Below the pieces are notes generated by a model. That model was not told the DNA's origin. It was given only the letters and a program-made list of their open reading frames with translations, and ran no database searches. From Halobacteriovoraceae bacterium (GTDB lineage Bacteria > Bdellovibrionota > Bacteriovoracia > Bacteriovoracales > Bacteriovoracaceae): a stretch of DNA of 10,051 nt. The stretch spans positions 1 through 10,051 of the forward strand of contig JABJPQ010000109.1 of the NCBI GenBank assembly GCA_018663815.1, in the 5' to 3' direction. The position numbers were made by a program, and so were the translations under genes. Numbering within the stretch: the stretch's first letter is position 1; the number at the start of each line of letters is the position of its first letter. Shown in pieces: positions 1 through 6,853 of the stretch.

Positions 1-42
1 AATAGGACATTTTCGCTCAGAAATAAGAGTAGGACATAATCG
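1..42. repeat. Degenerate 15-bp direct repeats, possible insertion-sequence end
   Basis: Positions 1-15 and 28-42 are copies of one motif built on TAGGACAT followed by two variable bases and TCG. They match at 12 of 15 positions with a 27-bp period. Repeated GGACATTTTC / GGACATAATC motifs near the termini are a habit of IS21-family elements, which carry several internal repeats beside each end. This could therefore be the right end of such an element, ending around 50-60. No transposase is visible because the window starts here. The IS assignment is inference; the repeat itself is seen directly. Confidence 0.35.
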
Positions 43-177
43 ACCAGAATTTATACAGCTAGCTTAAGTCACTAATTACTACCATCTGAGTGTTGTTGCT
101 CAGCGCGTCGGGGCATCATTTGCAAAACTATTGAATTTACAGTTGAATAATAATGACAAAATTAGAATGTTTTAATT

Positions 178-183
178 AAGGAG
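178..183 (+). promoter_or_regulatory. Shine-Dalgarno site AAGGAG
   Basis: AAGGAG lies 6 nt before the ATG at 190, the best ribosome-binding site in the window. It fixes the start of the DUF4920 gene and contrasts with the next two genes, which have none. Confidence 0.8.
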
Positions 184-189
184 AATTCT

Positions 190-648
190 ATGAAATATAT
201 TTTAACTATTTTTTTAAGCCTATGTATCAACTTCGCGAATGCTAAAAACAATGTATCAGAAAAACCATTTTACGGAACTGATTTTAAAATTAACCAAGTC
301 AATGGTATCGAAACTATTATTAATAAGTTTGATAGTTATGAAAATAAAGAAATCGTTTTGCAAGCTAAAGCAGACAAGGTTTGTACCAGTAAAGGTTGTT
401 GGATGACGATACAACTGAAAAATAAATCAGTTAGAGTTAAATTTAAAGATTATGGTTTCTTTGTTCCAATGTCCTTAGAGGGCAAAAATATTTTTGTTAA
501 AGGAAACCTAACCAGAGAAAAGCTTTCTATAAAAGATGCTCGTCATTACCTTGAGGACGCTGGAGCTTCTAAAGAGGAAATAGCTGCAGTGGATAAACCG
601 ACATATGAATATCACTTTACGGCCAGTGGTGTGAAGCTAAGAAAATAA
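190..648 (+). CDS. Exported DUF4920 domain-containing protein
   Basis: 152 residues. Residues 1-18 form a Sec signal peptide (Lys-3, hydrophobic core, FANA just before the predicted cleavage), so the mature protein is periplasmic or surface exposed. The remainder is a single DUF4920 domain. Its hallmarks are YGTDF near residue 28, the VCTSKGCWM segment with two Cys near 64-71, VRVKFKDYGFFVP near 81-93, and a C-terminal KDARHYLEDAGAS motif followed by FTASGVKL. The family is found in Bacteroidetes and delta-type proteobacteria. Its biochemical function is not established; the paired Cys may bind a metal or form a disulfide. Length is normal for a single-domain member and the start is set by AAGGAG. 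It stands alone, 60 bp before the permease gene, with no evident functional link to it. Confidence 0.85.
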   Translation: MKYILTIFLSLCINFANAKNNVSEKPFYGTDFKINQVNGIETIINKFDSYENKEIVLQAKADKVCTSKGCWMTIQLKNKSVRVKFKDYGFFVPMSLEGKNIFVKGNLTREKLSIKDARHYLEDAGASKEEIAAVDKPTYEYHFTASGVKLRK

Positions 649-672
649 GCTTTAGTCATGCCGAAATAGGTA

Positions 673-701
673 TTTACACGATGAGATGTCAAAAATTAGA
701 T
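673..701 (+). promoter_or_regulatory. Candidate promoter placing the transcript start at the fetB-like ATG
   Basis: TTTACA at 673-678 (5 of 6 to the sigma-70 -35 consensus) is separated by 17 nt from TTAGAT at 696-701 (a weak -10, 3 of 6). The gap from the -10 to the ATG at 709 is 7 nt, so transcription would begin at or next to the start codon. No Shine-Dalgarno is present there. Confidence 0.35.
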
Positions 702-708
702 TTGTAAT

Positions 709-1419
709 ATGAAAACAACTATTATTCCTTTATCTAACTTAGCGATTAGTTTTATACCAGTACTCTTTGTGTTAGGTGTTTTTATTAAGTGGGAACTAAA
801 CTGGAAAAGTTTTTCATATGCTTGTCTTAGGATGATTTCTCAGTTGTTGATTGTAGGATATTTTTTAAGCCATATTTTTAAGCAAAATAGTTTTGCCCAA
901 ACAATGGCCATTGTTTTATTTATGCTTATCGTTTCAGGCTGGATCTCTCTTTATTCTATAAAAAATCTTCGGACAAAATTTTTAAAATATGCTTTTATCG
1001 CTCTTTTTTGTGGTTCCCTGCCTGTTCTCATGTTGGTAACAATGCTCGTAATACCTACAGAGCCTTGGTATCAGCCGGCATTTTTAATTCCATTAGCAGG
1101 AATGGTTTTTTCAAGTTCTATGAATACGATAGGACTTGCATCTGAGCGGTTTGAAAAGGAAAAGTTGAGCTTTTCAGCTGAGGAAGCTAAAAAGAATGCT
1201 TTTAAGGCTGCTTTGATACCTCTCATTAATACATTCTTCGCTGTTGGTCTTGTTTCTTTGCCTGGTATGATGACAGGGCAAATTCTCTCAGGGGTTAGTC
1301 CGCTTTTGGCCGTTCGTTATCAAATTGTTGTTATGACCATGGTGATGGGAGCCGGTGGAATTTCAGCGGCAATCTTTTTATATTTTCGAACTAAATATGA
1401 AGGGTTTGGTGAGGAATGA
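709..1419 (+). CDS. ABC transporter permease, FetB / UPF0014 family
   Basis: 236 residues, an integral inner-membrane protein with about six to seven hydrophobic segments. Family signatures are present in order: RMISQLLIVGYFLSHIF (41-57), the IPLAGMVFSSSMNTIGLASERF block (127-148), and PLINTFFAVGLVSLPGMMTG followed by QILSGVSPLLAVRYQI (171-206). In Escherichia coli, FetA (ATPase) and FetB (permease) form an iron exporter linked to oxidative-stress resistance, so metal export is the likely role. Substrate is not determined by sequence. No FetA-like ATPase lies beside it: the upstream gene is DUF4920 and the downstream gene is an antiporter. The partner would have to be encoded elsewhere. An in-frame TAG at 697-699 excludes a longer ATG-initiated form. 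The start has no ribosome-binding site and is probably leaderless. Confidence 0.85.
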   Translation: MKTTIIPLSNLAISFIPVLFVLGVFIKWELNWKSFSYACLRMISQLLIVGYFLSHIFKQNSFAQTMAIVLFMLIVSGWISLYSIKNLRTKFLKYAFIALFCGSLPVLMLVTMLVIPTEPWYQPAFLIPLAGMVFSSSMNTIGLASERFEKEKLSFSAEEAKKNAFKAALIPLINTFFAVGLVSLPGMMTGQILSGVSPLLAVRYQIVVMTMVMGAGGISAAIFLYFRTKYEGFGEE

Positions 1420-1444
1420 CCTTTAGATTAAGTGCTCCAACAAG

Positions 1445-1473
1445 TTGTCTAATACTGTCGTTGATGCCATATT
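1445..1473 (+). promoter_or_regulatory. Promoter of the antiporter gene with extended -10, leaderless geometry
   Basis: TTGTCT (1445-1450), a 17-nt spacer, then TG-C-CATATT (extended -10, hexamer 1468-1473). The hexamer ends 5 nt before the ATG at 1479, so the transcript should start on or within a base or two of the start codon. This is one of the two best promoter matches in the window. Confidence 0.5.
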
Positions 1474-1478
1474 AAAGA

Positions 1479-2825
1479 ATGCATGAAACGATAAACATAG
1501 GCACCATTCATTGGAATATTCTAGTTTACTCGGGACTACTTTTACTTGTAAGCCAGGCAATGGGACGTCTCGCTAATTTTTTACGTGCACCTCGAATTAT
1601 AGGTTACCTGTTAGCCGGTATCATTTTTGGACCATCGTGCATCTCCTTATTTTCAGAACACGTTGTTGGAAAGCAGCTTACTCTTCTAACTGAGATATCT
1701 CTGGTTATTATTTCCTTCTCAATTGGAGGAGCTCTAACTGTTGATAAAATCAAAGAGGTTAAAAATTCAATTTTTTGGATCACGGTTCTACAAGCGCTGG
1801 GAGCCTTTGCCGTCGTTGGAGCATTGATGGCATTCTTGCTGCCTTTGTTACTTCCAAGTTATAACGAATTGGATTATTGGAGAGTTTATTTTCCCTGTGC
1901 TTTAATTCTTGGGGCTATTGCGGTACCAACTGCTCCCGCTGCAATTCTTAGTTTAGTTCATGAACTCAAGGCAAAAGGAAAATTTACAACGATAGTTTTA
2001 TCTGTTGTTGCTCTAGATGATGCATTAGCGATCATCATTTATGGGTTTGTCATTGTTTGGGCAAAGTCGCTCATTATGGGGGAGAATGTTTCTTGGTCTG
2101 CAAGCCTTATCGCACCTTTGGTAACAATTTTCATCTCGATAGGTATTGGACTCTCTGTTGCTCTACTTATTAAGATGGTTATTCGATTCTTTTCCCCGCG
2201 AGATGTAATGCTGGGGATAATTCTGGGAGCGATTCTTTTAACAGGAGGATTGGCTCGTAGCCTTGGTGTGTCTCCACTTCTTGCTTCAATGGTCCTGGGG
2301 TTTGTTATCATGAATTATGTTCGGCATGAGCGTGCGGTTGAGGCTCACGATGTGATAGAGAATATTGAAGAACCGATATTTGGGATTTTCTTTCTTCTGG
2401 CTGGAGCACAGCTTGATATTTCATTGGGAATGAAAGCACTCGTAATTACATTAATTCTTATTTTTGGCCGTTTTGCAGGTAAATTAGTCGGAAGTTTTTT
2501 GGGAGCATCTGTCGCAGAGTCAACACCTTCAGTGAAAAAATATTTGGGTTTCGCACTTTTGCCTTCAGCGGGGGTAACCATTGGTCTGGTTCTAGATGCT
2601 CACCCAGTCCTTAGTCAAATATCGCCAGGATTAGGCGAACTGCTAGTGAGCGCAGTCGTGGGTACCACTTTAATCAATGAATTGATTACGCCATTTTTCG
2701 TGCGTTATGCTTTTGTTAGCGCCAAGGATATCCAGGTTGATGAGGGATTAAAATTTGCTCAACCGGTTGCTCTTGTTGGACGTAAAGGAAACTTGGTAAG
2801 CCATCGTAACCACACAAAAAAATAA
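1479..2825 (+). CDS. Cation:proton antiporter (Na+/H+ exchanger family, CPA type)
   Basis: 448 residues with roughly 12-13 membrane segments and a short hydrophilic tail. It exchanges a monovalent cation (Na+ or K+) for protons across the inner membrane. Visible family marks are APRIIGYLLAGIIFGP (37-52), typical of the second helix of PF00999 proteins, TAPAA (151-155) in the unwound-helix region, and the paired acidic residues D180-D181 in VALDDALAI. The latter correspond to the ion-binding DD/ND pair. GLARSLGVSPLLASMVLGFV and PAGV-like segments complete the fold. Length is that of the transporter domain alone; no C-terminal TrkA-N or TrkA-C nucleotide-binding domain is attached. The ATG at 1479 is chosen because it follows a good promoter at leaderless spacing; no Shine-Dalgarno is present. 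Ion specificity cannot be read from the sequence. Confidence 0.9.
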   Translation: MHETINIGTIHWNILVYSGLLLLVSQAMGRLANFLRAPRIIGYLLAGIIFGPSCISLFSEHVVGKQLTLLTEISLVIISFSIGGALTVDKIKEVKNSIFWITVLQALGAFAVVGALMAFLLPLLLPSYNELDYWRVYFPCALILGAIAVPTAPAAILSLVHELKAKGKFTTIVLSVVALDDALAIIIYGFVIVWAKSLIMGENVSWSASLIAPLVTIFISIGIGLSVALLIKMVIRFFSPRDVMLGIILGAILLTGGLARSLGVSPLLASMVLGFVIMNYVRHERAVEAHDVIENIEEPIFGIFFLLAGAQLDISLGMKALVITLILIFGRFAGKLVGSFLGASVAESTPSVKKYLGFALLPSAGVTIGLVLDAHPVLSQISPGLGELLVSAVVGTTLINELITPFFVRYAFVSAKDIQVDEGLKFAQPVALVGRKGNLVSHRNHTKK

Positions 2826-2836
2826 CTCTTTATTCT

Positions 2837-2858
2837 CGAAGCTTATGAATAAGCTTTG
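2837..2858 (+). terminator. Hairpin after the antiporter gene, possible weak terminator
   Basis: AAGCTTA (2839-2845) and TAAGCTT (2850-2856) pair perfectly around a TGAA tetraloop. A G-T and a C-G pair extend the stem to 9 bp at 2837-2858. It begins 12 nt after the stop codon, the usual place for a terminator. However, the stem is AT-rich and no T-run follows, so it may instead be a 3'-end stabiliser. Confidence 0.35.
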
Positions 2859-2897
2859 CCCTAAATCAAGCGAATATTTTACAATAGTACTATCTTG

Positions 2898-2936
2898 TAA
2901 TGCCATACTTTGTTATATGTAGCACGTATGGCATTA
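2898..2936. repeat. Perfect 11-bp inverted repeat (TAATGCCATAC / GTATGGCATTA)
   Basis: Arms at 2898-2908 and 2926-2936 are exact reverse complements separated by 17 nt that include TTATAT. The dyad lies 71 bp before the TTG start of the next gene. It could be an operator for a dimeric regulator or a second hairpin in the transcript leader. The arm symmetry is seen; the function is not. Confidence 0.6.
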
Positions 2937-2996
2937 ATACTTTGCAAATAAAGTAGAAAAAAGACCATTGCTCTCAGAGTAGATATAGGAAAATGC

Positions 2997-3001
2997 GGAG
3001 G
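2997..3001 (+). promoter_or_regulatory. Shine-Dalgarno GGAGG deciding a TTG start
   Basis: GGAGG sits 5 nt upstream of the TTG at 3007. The codons directly after that TTG encode a textbook signal peptide, so TTG is the probable initiator rather than a later Met. Confidence 0.75.
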
Positions 3002-3006
3002 CAATT

Positions 3007-3498
3007 TTGAAATTATTTTTATTAGGATTATTATCTTTTTCTTCTTTGACAGTTTTTGGAAATGTAGATCTTAAAGACCTAAAAATTGTTTTATATTCAG
3101 ACTTAACTTCACAGGAGTCAGAACAATTTTGTAAGAAAAGATCAGATGTAGACCCAGAGATTTGTTTAATGACAAAAAGTAAGGCCGTTGAGTATTGCAA
3201 GACTCAGGGAATGAAACTTCCTTCAGTAAGAGACTTTGCAGAAATGATGGTCGATTATGGTGCTTATATTACTCAAGTGCCATGTGAAAATGGCCGTACT
3301 TGCCAACATATTAATCCTGTCAATGAAGATGAGTTTTATTATGATAAGGGAGATGCCGAAATAGGAACGATTTTACCAAAGTGGTGGTTTCATACTTCTT
3401 CACTACGTGAGTTAGGAGCTAACTTCAAATTTGGTTCTCACACTGGTTTTATGGGATCTTCATCTGTTAAACATCCAGGTAATGTCGTTTGTATTTGA
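3007..3498 (+). CDS. Small exported Cys-rich protein, remotely like DUF1566/formylglycine-type lectin folds
   Basis: 163 residues with TTG initiation. Residues 1-18 form a signal peptide (MKLFLLGLLSFSSLTVFG), so the protein is exported. The mature part has six Cys (42, 53, 64, 93, 99, 162), enough for three disulfides. The segment KAVEYCKTQGMKLPSVRDFAEM (59-80) resembles the 'A..YC...G.RLPT..E' helix-turn that opens DUF1566 and sulfatase-modifying-factor-like C-type-lectin folds. The C-terminal WWFHTSSL and GNVVCI resemble the closing strands ('YWSSS ... VRCV') of the same folds. The match is to pattern, not to full length, and the protein is short for those families. No function is claimed. 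It is a single gene between two non-coding stretches. Confidence 0.7.
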   Translation: MKLFLLGLLSFSSLTVFGNVDLKDLKIVLYSDLTSQESEQFCKKRSDVDPEICLMTKSKAVEYCKTQGMKLPSVRDFAEMMVDYGAYITQVPCENGRTCQHINPVNEDEFYYDKGDAEIGTILPKWWFHTSSLRELGANFKFGSHTGFMGSSSVKHPGNVVCI

Positions 3499-3500
3499 TT

Positions 3501-3537
3501 GGTGGTCCATCGCAATCTTAATGCGAACTTTTTCTTG
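3501..3537 (+). repeat. Dispersed intergenic repeat, copy 1, with small hairpin and T-run
   Basis: From TCCATCG at 3506 onward this resembles 7873-7907: the first 28 aligned bases match at 22 positions, and a GTGG block with a 3-nt indel lies just before. In this copy TCGCA (3510-3514) pairs with TGCGA (3522-3526), and TTTTT follows (3529-3533). It could therefore serve as a weak terminator for the gene ending at 3498. It begins 3 nt after that stop codon. Confidence 0.45.
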
Positions 3538-3592
3538 ATAAGGACTTTTTTACTCAGACTTTCCTCTTTAATATTAGTTTAGAGTATGCCGA

Positions 3593-3598
3593 TACACT
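3593..3598 (+). promoter_or_regulatory. Candidate -10 box (TACACT) before the protease start
   Basis: TACACT fits TANNNT and ends 5 nt before the ATG at 3604. No convincing -35 is seen 16-18 nt upstream. AAAGG lies directly against the ATG with no spacer, which is too close to act as a Shine-Dalgarno. Confidence 0.25.
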
Positions 3599-3603
3599 AA
3601 AGG

Positions 3604-5034
3604 ATGAATTTTTTTATTTTTTTAGCAATCTTTTTAAATTCTCAATATTTATGGTCCATGCCCATTGTTAAAAAGTCCGCAGGTAATTTACCTGATGGTA
3701 TCTGTGAACTTATATATAAAAGAGGAGATAAAGAATATCATGCTAGTGCTTCTTTGATGGGAGATTATATTTTAACATGCCAACATTGTGGCATGGATGC
3801 TCAAATAACTTCGATTACATGTTCACCAGAATTAAATATTGATATTAAGGACATCATTAAGTCATCTCATCCCTCCAGGGATTTAGGACTTATTCAGCTT
3901 AGTAAAACCTATCCAACAAGTTTATCTCTTCCAGATATAAATTCACGTGATTTTATTTGGAGAAATTACAATGACCGTGACGTTTTCCCTCTGGATAATT
4001 GGGGACATGGTGGTAATCCTAAAGAGCCAGCCCAGGGCTTTACCGCAATGCCAGATGCATATTTAAGTGCAAATAGAGGTGGTCCCTATGAAATGATGTT
4101 TGCGGTGAGTAAAAATGGACGAATTATCAGGGGAGATAGTGGAGGGCCTGCTTTGTTTTGGCATAATAATAAGGCCTATGTATTTGGAGTGAATACGCAG
4201 AGTACCGGAAAGGCAAGTATGATGGTAGCTGAGCGAGTTGGGAATAGTACCTTTGAAGTTATAGCCTCTAAGGATACACTTGAATGGATTCACGTTGAGA
4301 ATACGAGTAGTCGATATGCTTTAGGGCATCGAGGGGCTTTTATATCAGGTGATAAAGCAAAAATAAAAGGATTGCTCGAAGAAATAAAAGAGCCAGCAGA
4401 TTTTATAAAATTTTTTCAATCAAAGCTTAATAATCCTTCTGAAGAGTATGCAGGAGCATTAAAAAAACACTTAAATCTAAATTTAGATCAATTTCTTGCG
4501 CTAAATCCTTCGCCGAAAGACTCGCGCAATCTTTTAGAGATTCATAATATGAGTGTTTTTAATATAAAAAAGATTTTAAACTTTCAGGCGTCAAATATTA
4601 AAACATTTAAGGATTGGTTGGAACTTGAAAAATTATTAGACTTACTTCATGATAAAAAACAAAGTGATTTTTTTGTGAGTGGTTTAAGCGAAATTATAGT
4701 AAAACAACATGAAAACTTAGAACGATTATCACCTTCTTTAAATGAAATTAAATACTCTCTAGGCAAGGTTAAGTTAGAAAAAAAAGATATTGATAATTTG
4801 ATTAATATGTACTTAGCAAAAATTCAATATAAACATGAATTTAAAAATCTAGAGAAGTTAGTGGTATCGCTTGGAAAAGATGTGAATTATTTTTTACCGG
4901 CCAAAATAAAAAACCGTATTAACAACTTTAAAATGAAAAAGTATGCAGGACTTCCAAGCCGAGTGGATAAATATATTTCATCAACAAAATATTGTTTGAA
5001 AAAAGCTATTTCTTTGTTGATTGGAGAAAAATGA
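3604..5034 (+). CDS. Exported trypsin-fold (S1 family) serine protease with C-terminal helical extension
   Basis: 476 residues. Residues 1-18 are a signal peptide. Residues about 25-230 are a chymotrypsin-like protease domain with all three catalytic residues: His61 in LTCQHCG, Asp93 in SRDLGLIQL and Ser179 in RGDSGGP. The position six before the Ser (S1-pocket base) is Arg173, not Asp, so trypsin-like cleavage after Lys/Arg is not expected. There is no recognisable IVGG activation site, which suggests no classical zymogen. Residues about 245-476 are Lys/Glu/Leu-rich and predicted helical, resembling no family I recognise; this roughly doubles the size of a normal S1 protease. An in-frame TAA at 3598-3600 rules out an earlier start. 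The gene stands alone and converges on the acetyltransferase gene. Secreted S1 proteases are abundant in predatory bacteria, but its target is unknown. Confidence 0.85.
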   Translation: MNFFIFLAIFLNSQYLWSMPIVKKSAGNLPDGICELIYKRGDKEYHASASLMGDYILTCQHCGMDAQITSITCSPELNIDIKDIIKSSHPSRDLGLIQLSKTYPTSLSLPDINSRDFIWRNYNDRDVFPLDNWGHGGNPKEPAQGFTAMPDAYLSANRGGPYEMMFAVSKNGRIIRGDSGGPALFWHNNKAYVFGVNTQSTGKASMMVAERVGNSTFEVIASKDTLEWIHVENTSSRYALGHRGAFISGDKAKIKGLLEEIKEPADFIKFFQSKLNNPSEEYAGALKKHLNLNLDQFLALNPSPKDSRNLLEIHNMSVFNIKKILNFQASNIKTFKDWLELEKLLDLLHDKKQSDFFVSGLSEIIVKQHENLERLSPSLNEIKYSLGKVKLEKKDIDNLINMYLAKIQYKHEFKNLEKLVVSLGKDVNYFLPAKIKNRINNFKMKKYAGLPSRVDKYISSTKYCLKKAISLLIGEK

Positions 5035-5076
5035 ATTTATTTAAGAGAAGTAATTATTATTGAGGAATTAGTTTAG

Positions 5077-5661
5077 TTATAAGATTTTATCTTCTTTAGT
5101 GATTGCATAGATCATCATATCTTTCCATCTACCATGAAGAAATAATCTATTCCTACTGCGGCCTTCTTTTCTAAAGCCAACATTTTTCACCATTTTAATG
5201 GAACGGATATTGTGTGGATCAATGGCTGCTTCTACTCGATGAAGGCTAAGGTAAGAAAAAGCAATCTTTAATGTTCCGCGAGCAATTTCTTTTCCATAGC
5301 CTTTTCCCCAGTAGGGATTTAGAACATGGTATCCAATATTTGCATTTTGAAATATATTTCTCGTGATATCCATAATCATTGTTACGCCAACCAGATTTCC
5401 ACTCTTTTTTTCAAAGATACCAAAATGATACTTATAATCTTGTGAACTGTTTTTTTTGTTGTGGAGAAGCAGGTTTGAGAAGTGAGAGGTAAGTTTTTTC
5501 TCATCATCTAAAGATACCGGGTTAAAATCCCATTTATTCTTTTTCTTCTCTAAGGATGAATAAGCCCTTTTCCATTCCTTGTAATCATTCTTTTTGTAAG
5601 ACCTGATAATTAGTCGTTTTGTATTTAATTGAAAATTACTTTTGAGTAAGCCGATCGTCAT
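5077..5661 (-). CDS. GNAT-family N-acetyltransferase (RimJ/RimL-like)
   Basis: 194 residues, cytoplasmic. It transfers acetyl from acetyl-CoA to an amino group. The family pattern is clear: LNTKRLIIRSYKKNDY (12-27) is the N-terminal strand-helix of RimJ-type acetyltransferases. NIGYHVLNPYWGKGYGKEIA (108-127) contains the acetyl-CoA pyrophosphate loop (GKGYGKE). HRVEAAIDPHNIRSIKMVKNVGF (141-163) is the strand and Asn-containing helix conserved in the family. Full length is about normal. The substrate cannot be deduced: RimJ/RimL act on ribosomal proteins, but many relatives act on other amines. AAAAGG lies 6 nt before the ATG on the minus strand. The gene converges with the protease gene (42-bp gap) and is divergent from the transglycosylase gene. 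Confidence 0.88.
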   Translation of the reverse strand: MTIGLLKSNFQLNTKRLIIRSYKKNDYKEWKRAYSSLEKKKNKWDFNPVSLDDEKKLTSHFSNLLLHNKKNSSQDYKYHFGIFEKKSGNLVGVTMIMDITRNIFQNANIGYHVLNPYWGKGYGKEIARGTLKIAFSYLSLHRVEAAIDPHNIRSIKMVKNVGFRKEGRSRNRLFLHGRWKDMMIYAITKEDKIL

Positions 5662-5682
5662 GGAAAACCTTTTTTAGAGGTT

Positions 5683-5688
5683 ATTATA
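5683..5688 (-). promoter_or_regulatory. Perfect -10 box (TATAAT) for the acetyltransferase gene
   Basis: TATAAT on the minus strand lies 21 nt upstream of the ATG at 5661, giving a short leader that includes the AAAAGG ribosome-binding site. The -35 region at the expected distance is only a T-run, so the promoter relies mainly on its -10. Confidence 0.5.
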
Positions 5689-5736
5689 TCTGGTTTTAAG
5701 GAACAAAAAAACTAGGTGTTAAATAAAGACAGTTTG

Positions 5737-5745
5737 TGCCATAAT
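5737..5745 (+). promoter_or_regulatory. Extended -10 (TGCCATAAT) before the mltB-like gene
   Basis: TG-C-CATAAT ends 6 nt before the ATG at 5752, so the transcript would start at the ATG. The -35 position (TGTTAA, 5717-5722) is poor. The same TG-C-CATA core occurs before the antiporter gene. Confidence 0.42.
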
Positions 5746-5751
5746 ACTTTA

Positions 5752-6729
5752 ATGGACACTAAATCATCTTTACTATTAATAAGCGTATTATCATTTCTAA
5801 TTATACCGAGGGCTAGTTTTGCTAACTCTTTTGATCTTTGGAAAAAAGATTATGCTAAACGAGCTTCTAAGCGTGGACTGCCAAAAACTTTTGTTATGAG
5901 TATTCTCTCTAAGGTACAGCTAGATCTAGAAGTGATTAAAAAAGATAAAAAGCAAATTATATCAAGTAAAACAATAGACTATGAAGTCTTTATGAAGAAG
6001 TGGCTTAGGGAAGATAATGCTCGCATAGTAAAGGGAAGGAAATTACTTGCAGAAAACGATGAACTTTTAAGCCGAATTGAGAAAATTTATGGTGTCGATA
6101 AAGAAGTAATCGTAGCTCTCTGGGGAGTTGAAACTCTTTATGGTGAAATTATGGGGGAATATAATGTGATCAGATCTCTTGCAACTTTAGCATATGAGGG
6201 TAGAAGAAGAACATTTTATGAAACTCAATTAAGCGCAGCGCTTCGTTTGGTTAAAAAGGGGCATGTCTCCGTAGCGGACTTCAAGGGGAGTTGGGCCGGA
6301 GCAACTGGACAGTGTCAGTTTATGCCCTCAAATATAAAAGTATATGGTGAAGATTTTAATAAAGATGGGAAAATAGATATTTGGCAAACTAAAGCCGATA
6401 TTTTTGCATCTATTGCAAATTTTTTGAAAAAAGCCGGTTGGAAAATGGGTAAAACGATTGGGTCATTAGCTCATAAATCAGAAGCATTCTCAGGATCACT
6501 AAATAAGTACTATACAAAGTTGCAATATCAAAAACGTGGCTATAAAAGTTTGAATGGGAAAAAGATTATTGATCAAAATTGGTTTGTTAGAAGAGCAGCT
6601 GTAATTCCTATGAAGAGATCACCTATTGTTTTGCGAGGTACAAATTATTTGCCGTTAATAAAGTGGAATAATTCAAGCTTATTTACGGCATTTAATATTA
6701 TGTTAGTAGAGGCTTTTAGTACACAGTGA
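5752..6729 (+). CDS. Lytic murein transglycosylase B-type (SLT_2 family, glycoside hydrolase 103)
   Basis: 325 residues from the ATG at 5752. It cleaves the MurNAc-GlcNAc bond of peptidoglycan non-hydrolytically, producing 1,6-anhydro ends. A signal peptide (residues 1-24, ending RASFA) sends it to the periplasm; no lipobox Cys follows, so it is probably soluble. The catalytic Glu is Glu127 in ALWGVETLYG. Other family marks are GSWAGATGQCQFMPS (179-193) and the Ca-binding-like loop DFNKDGKIDIW (from 201), which matches the EF-hand-like loop of E. coli MltB. The C-terminal NYLPLIKWNNSSLFTAF block is also typical. A GTG at 5716 would add 12 residues before the signal peptide. I reject it because that stretch lies in the promoter and spoils the signal peptide. 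The gene is divergent from the acetyltransferase and stands alone. Confidence 0.9.
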   Translation: MDTKSSLLLISVLSFLIIPRASFANSFDLWKKDYAKRASKRGLPKTFVMSILSKVQLDLEVIKKDKKQIISSKTIDYEVFMKKWLREDNARIVKGRKLLAENDELLSRIEKIYGVDKEVIVALWGVETLYGEIMGEYNVIRSLATLAYEGRRRTFYETQLSAALRLVKKGHVSVADFKGSWAGATGQCQFMPSNIKVYGEDFNKDGKIDIWQTKADIFASIANFLKKAGWKMGKTIGSLAHKSEAFSGSLNKYYTKLQYQKRGYKSLNGKKIIDQNWFVRRAAVIPMKRSPIVLRGTNYLPLIKWNNSSLFTAFNIMLVEAFSTQ

Positions 6730-6853
6730 CGAAATTCTTAGGTGGTGGTTAGAATCCCTCAATGGAAGAGAAGAGTAAGCCAATAAAGTATACTGTTTTA
6801 TGCGATTAATATAAACTTTTAATGAAACAAATCTAACAAGGGCTTTTGTATTC

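Noticed and set aside
86..103. CTGAG/CTCAG inverted repeat before the DUF4920 gene
   Set aside because: Only 5 bp of stem with an 8-nt loop; expected by chance.
2039..2581. Minus-strand open frames at 2039-2311 and 2345-2581
   Set aside because: They lie entirely inside the antiporter gene, have no ribosome-binding site or family signature, and are antisense shadows.
2941..2952. TTTGCAAATAAA shared with 7820-7831
   Set aside because: A single 12-mer of AT-rich sequence with little similarity beyond it; could be chance.
2934..3200. Minus-strand open frame of 88 codons
   Set aside because: It overlaps the signal-peptide gene starting at 3007, which has GGAGG before its start; the minus frame has no family signature.
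4063..4293. Minus-strand frame inside the protease gene
   Set aside because: It overlaps the GDSGGP catalytic region, which is clearly coding on the plus strand.
5081..5093. AAGAT-TTT-ATCTT palindrome at the acetyltransferase stop codon
   Set aside because: Short AT-only style stem within coding sequence with no T-run; not a credible terminator.
5716..5751. GTG at 5716 as start of the mltB-like gene
   Set aside because: It adds 12 residues ahead of a good signal peptide and overlaps the extended -10; the ATG at 5752 is preferred.
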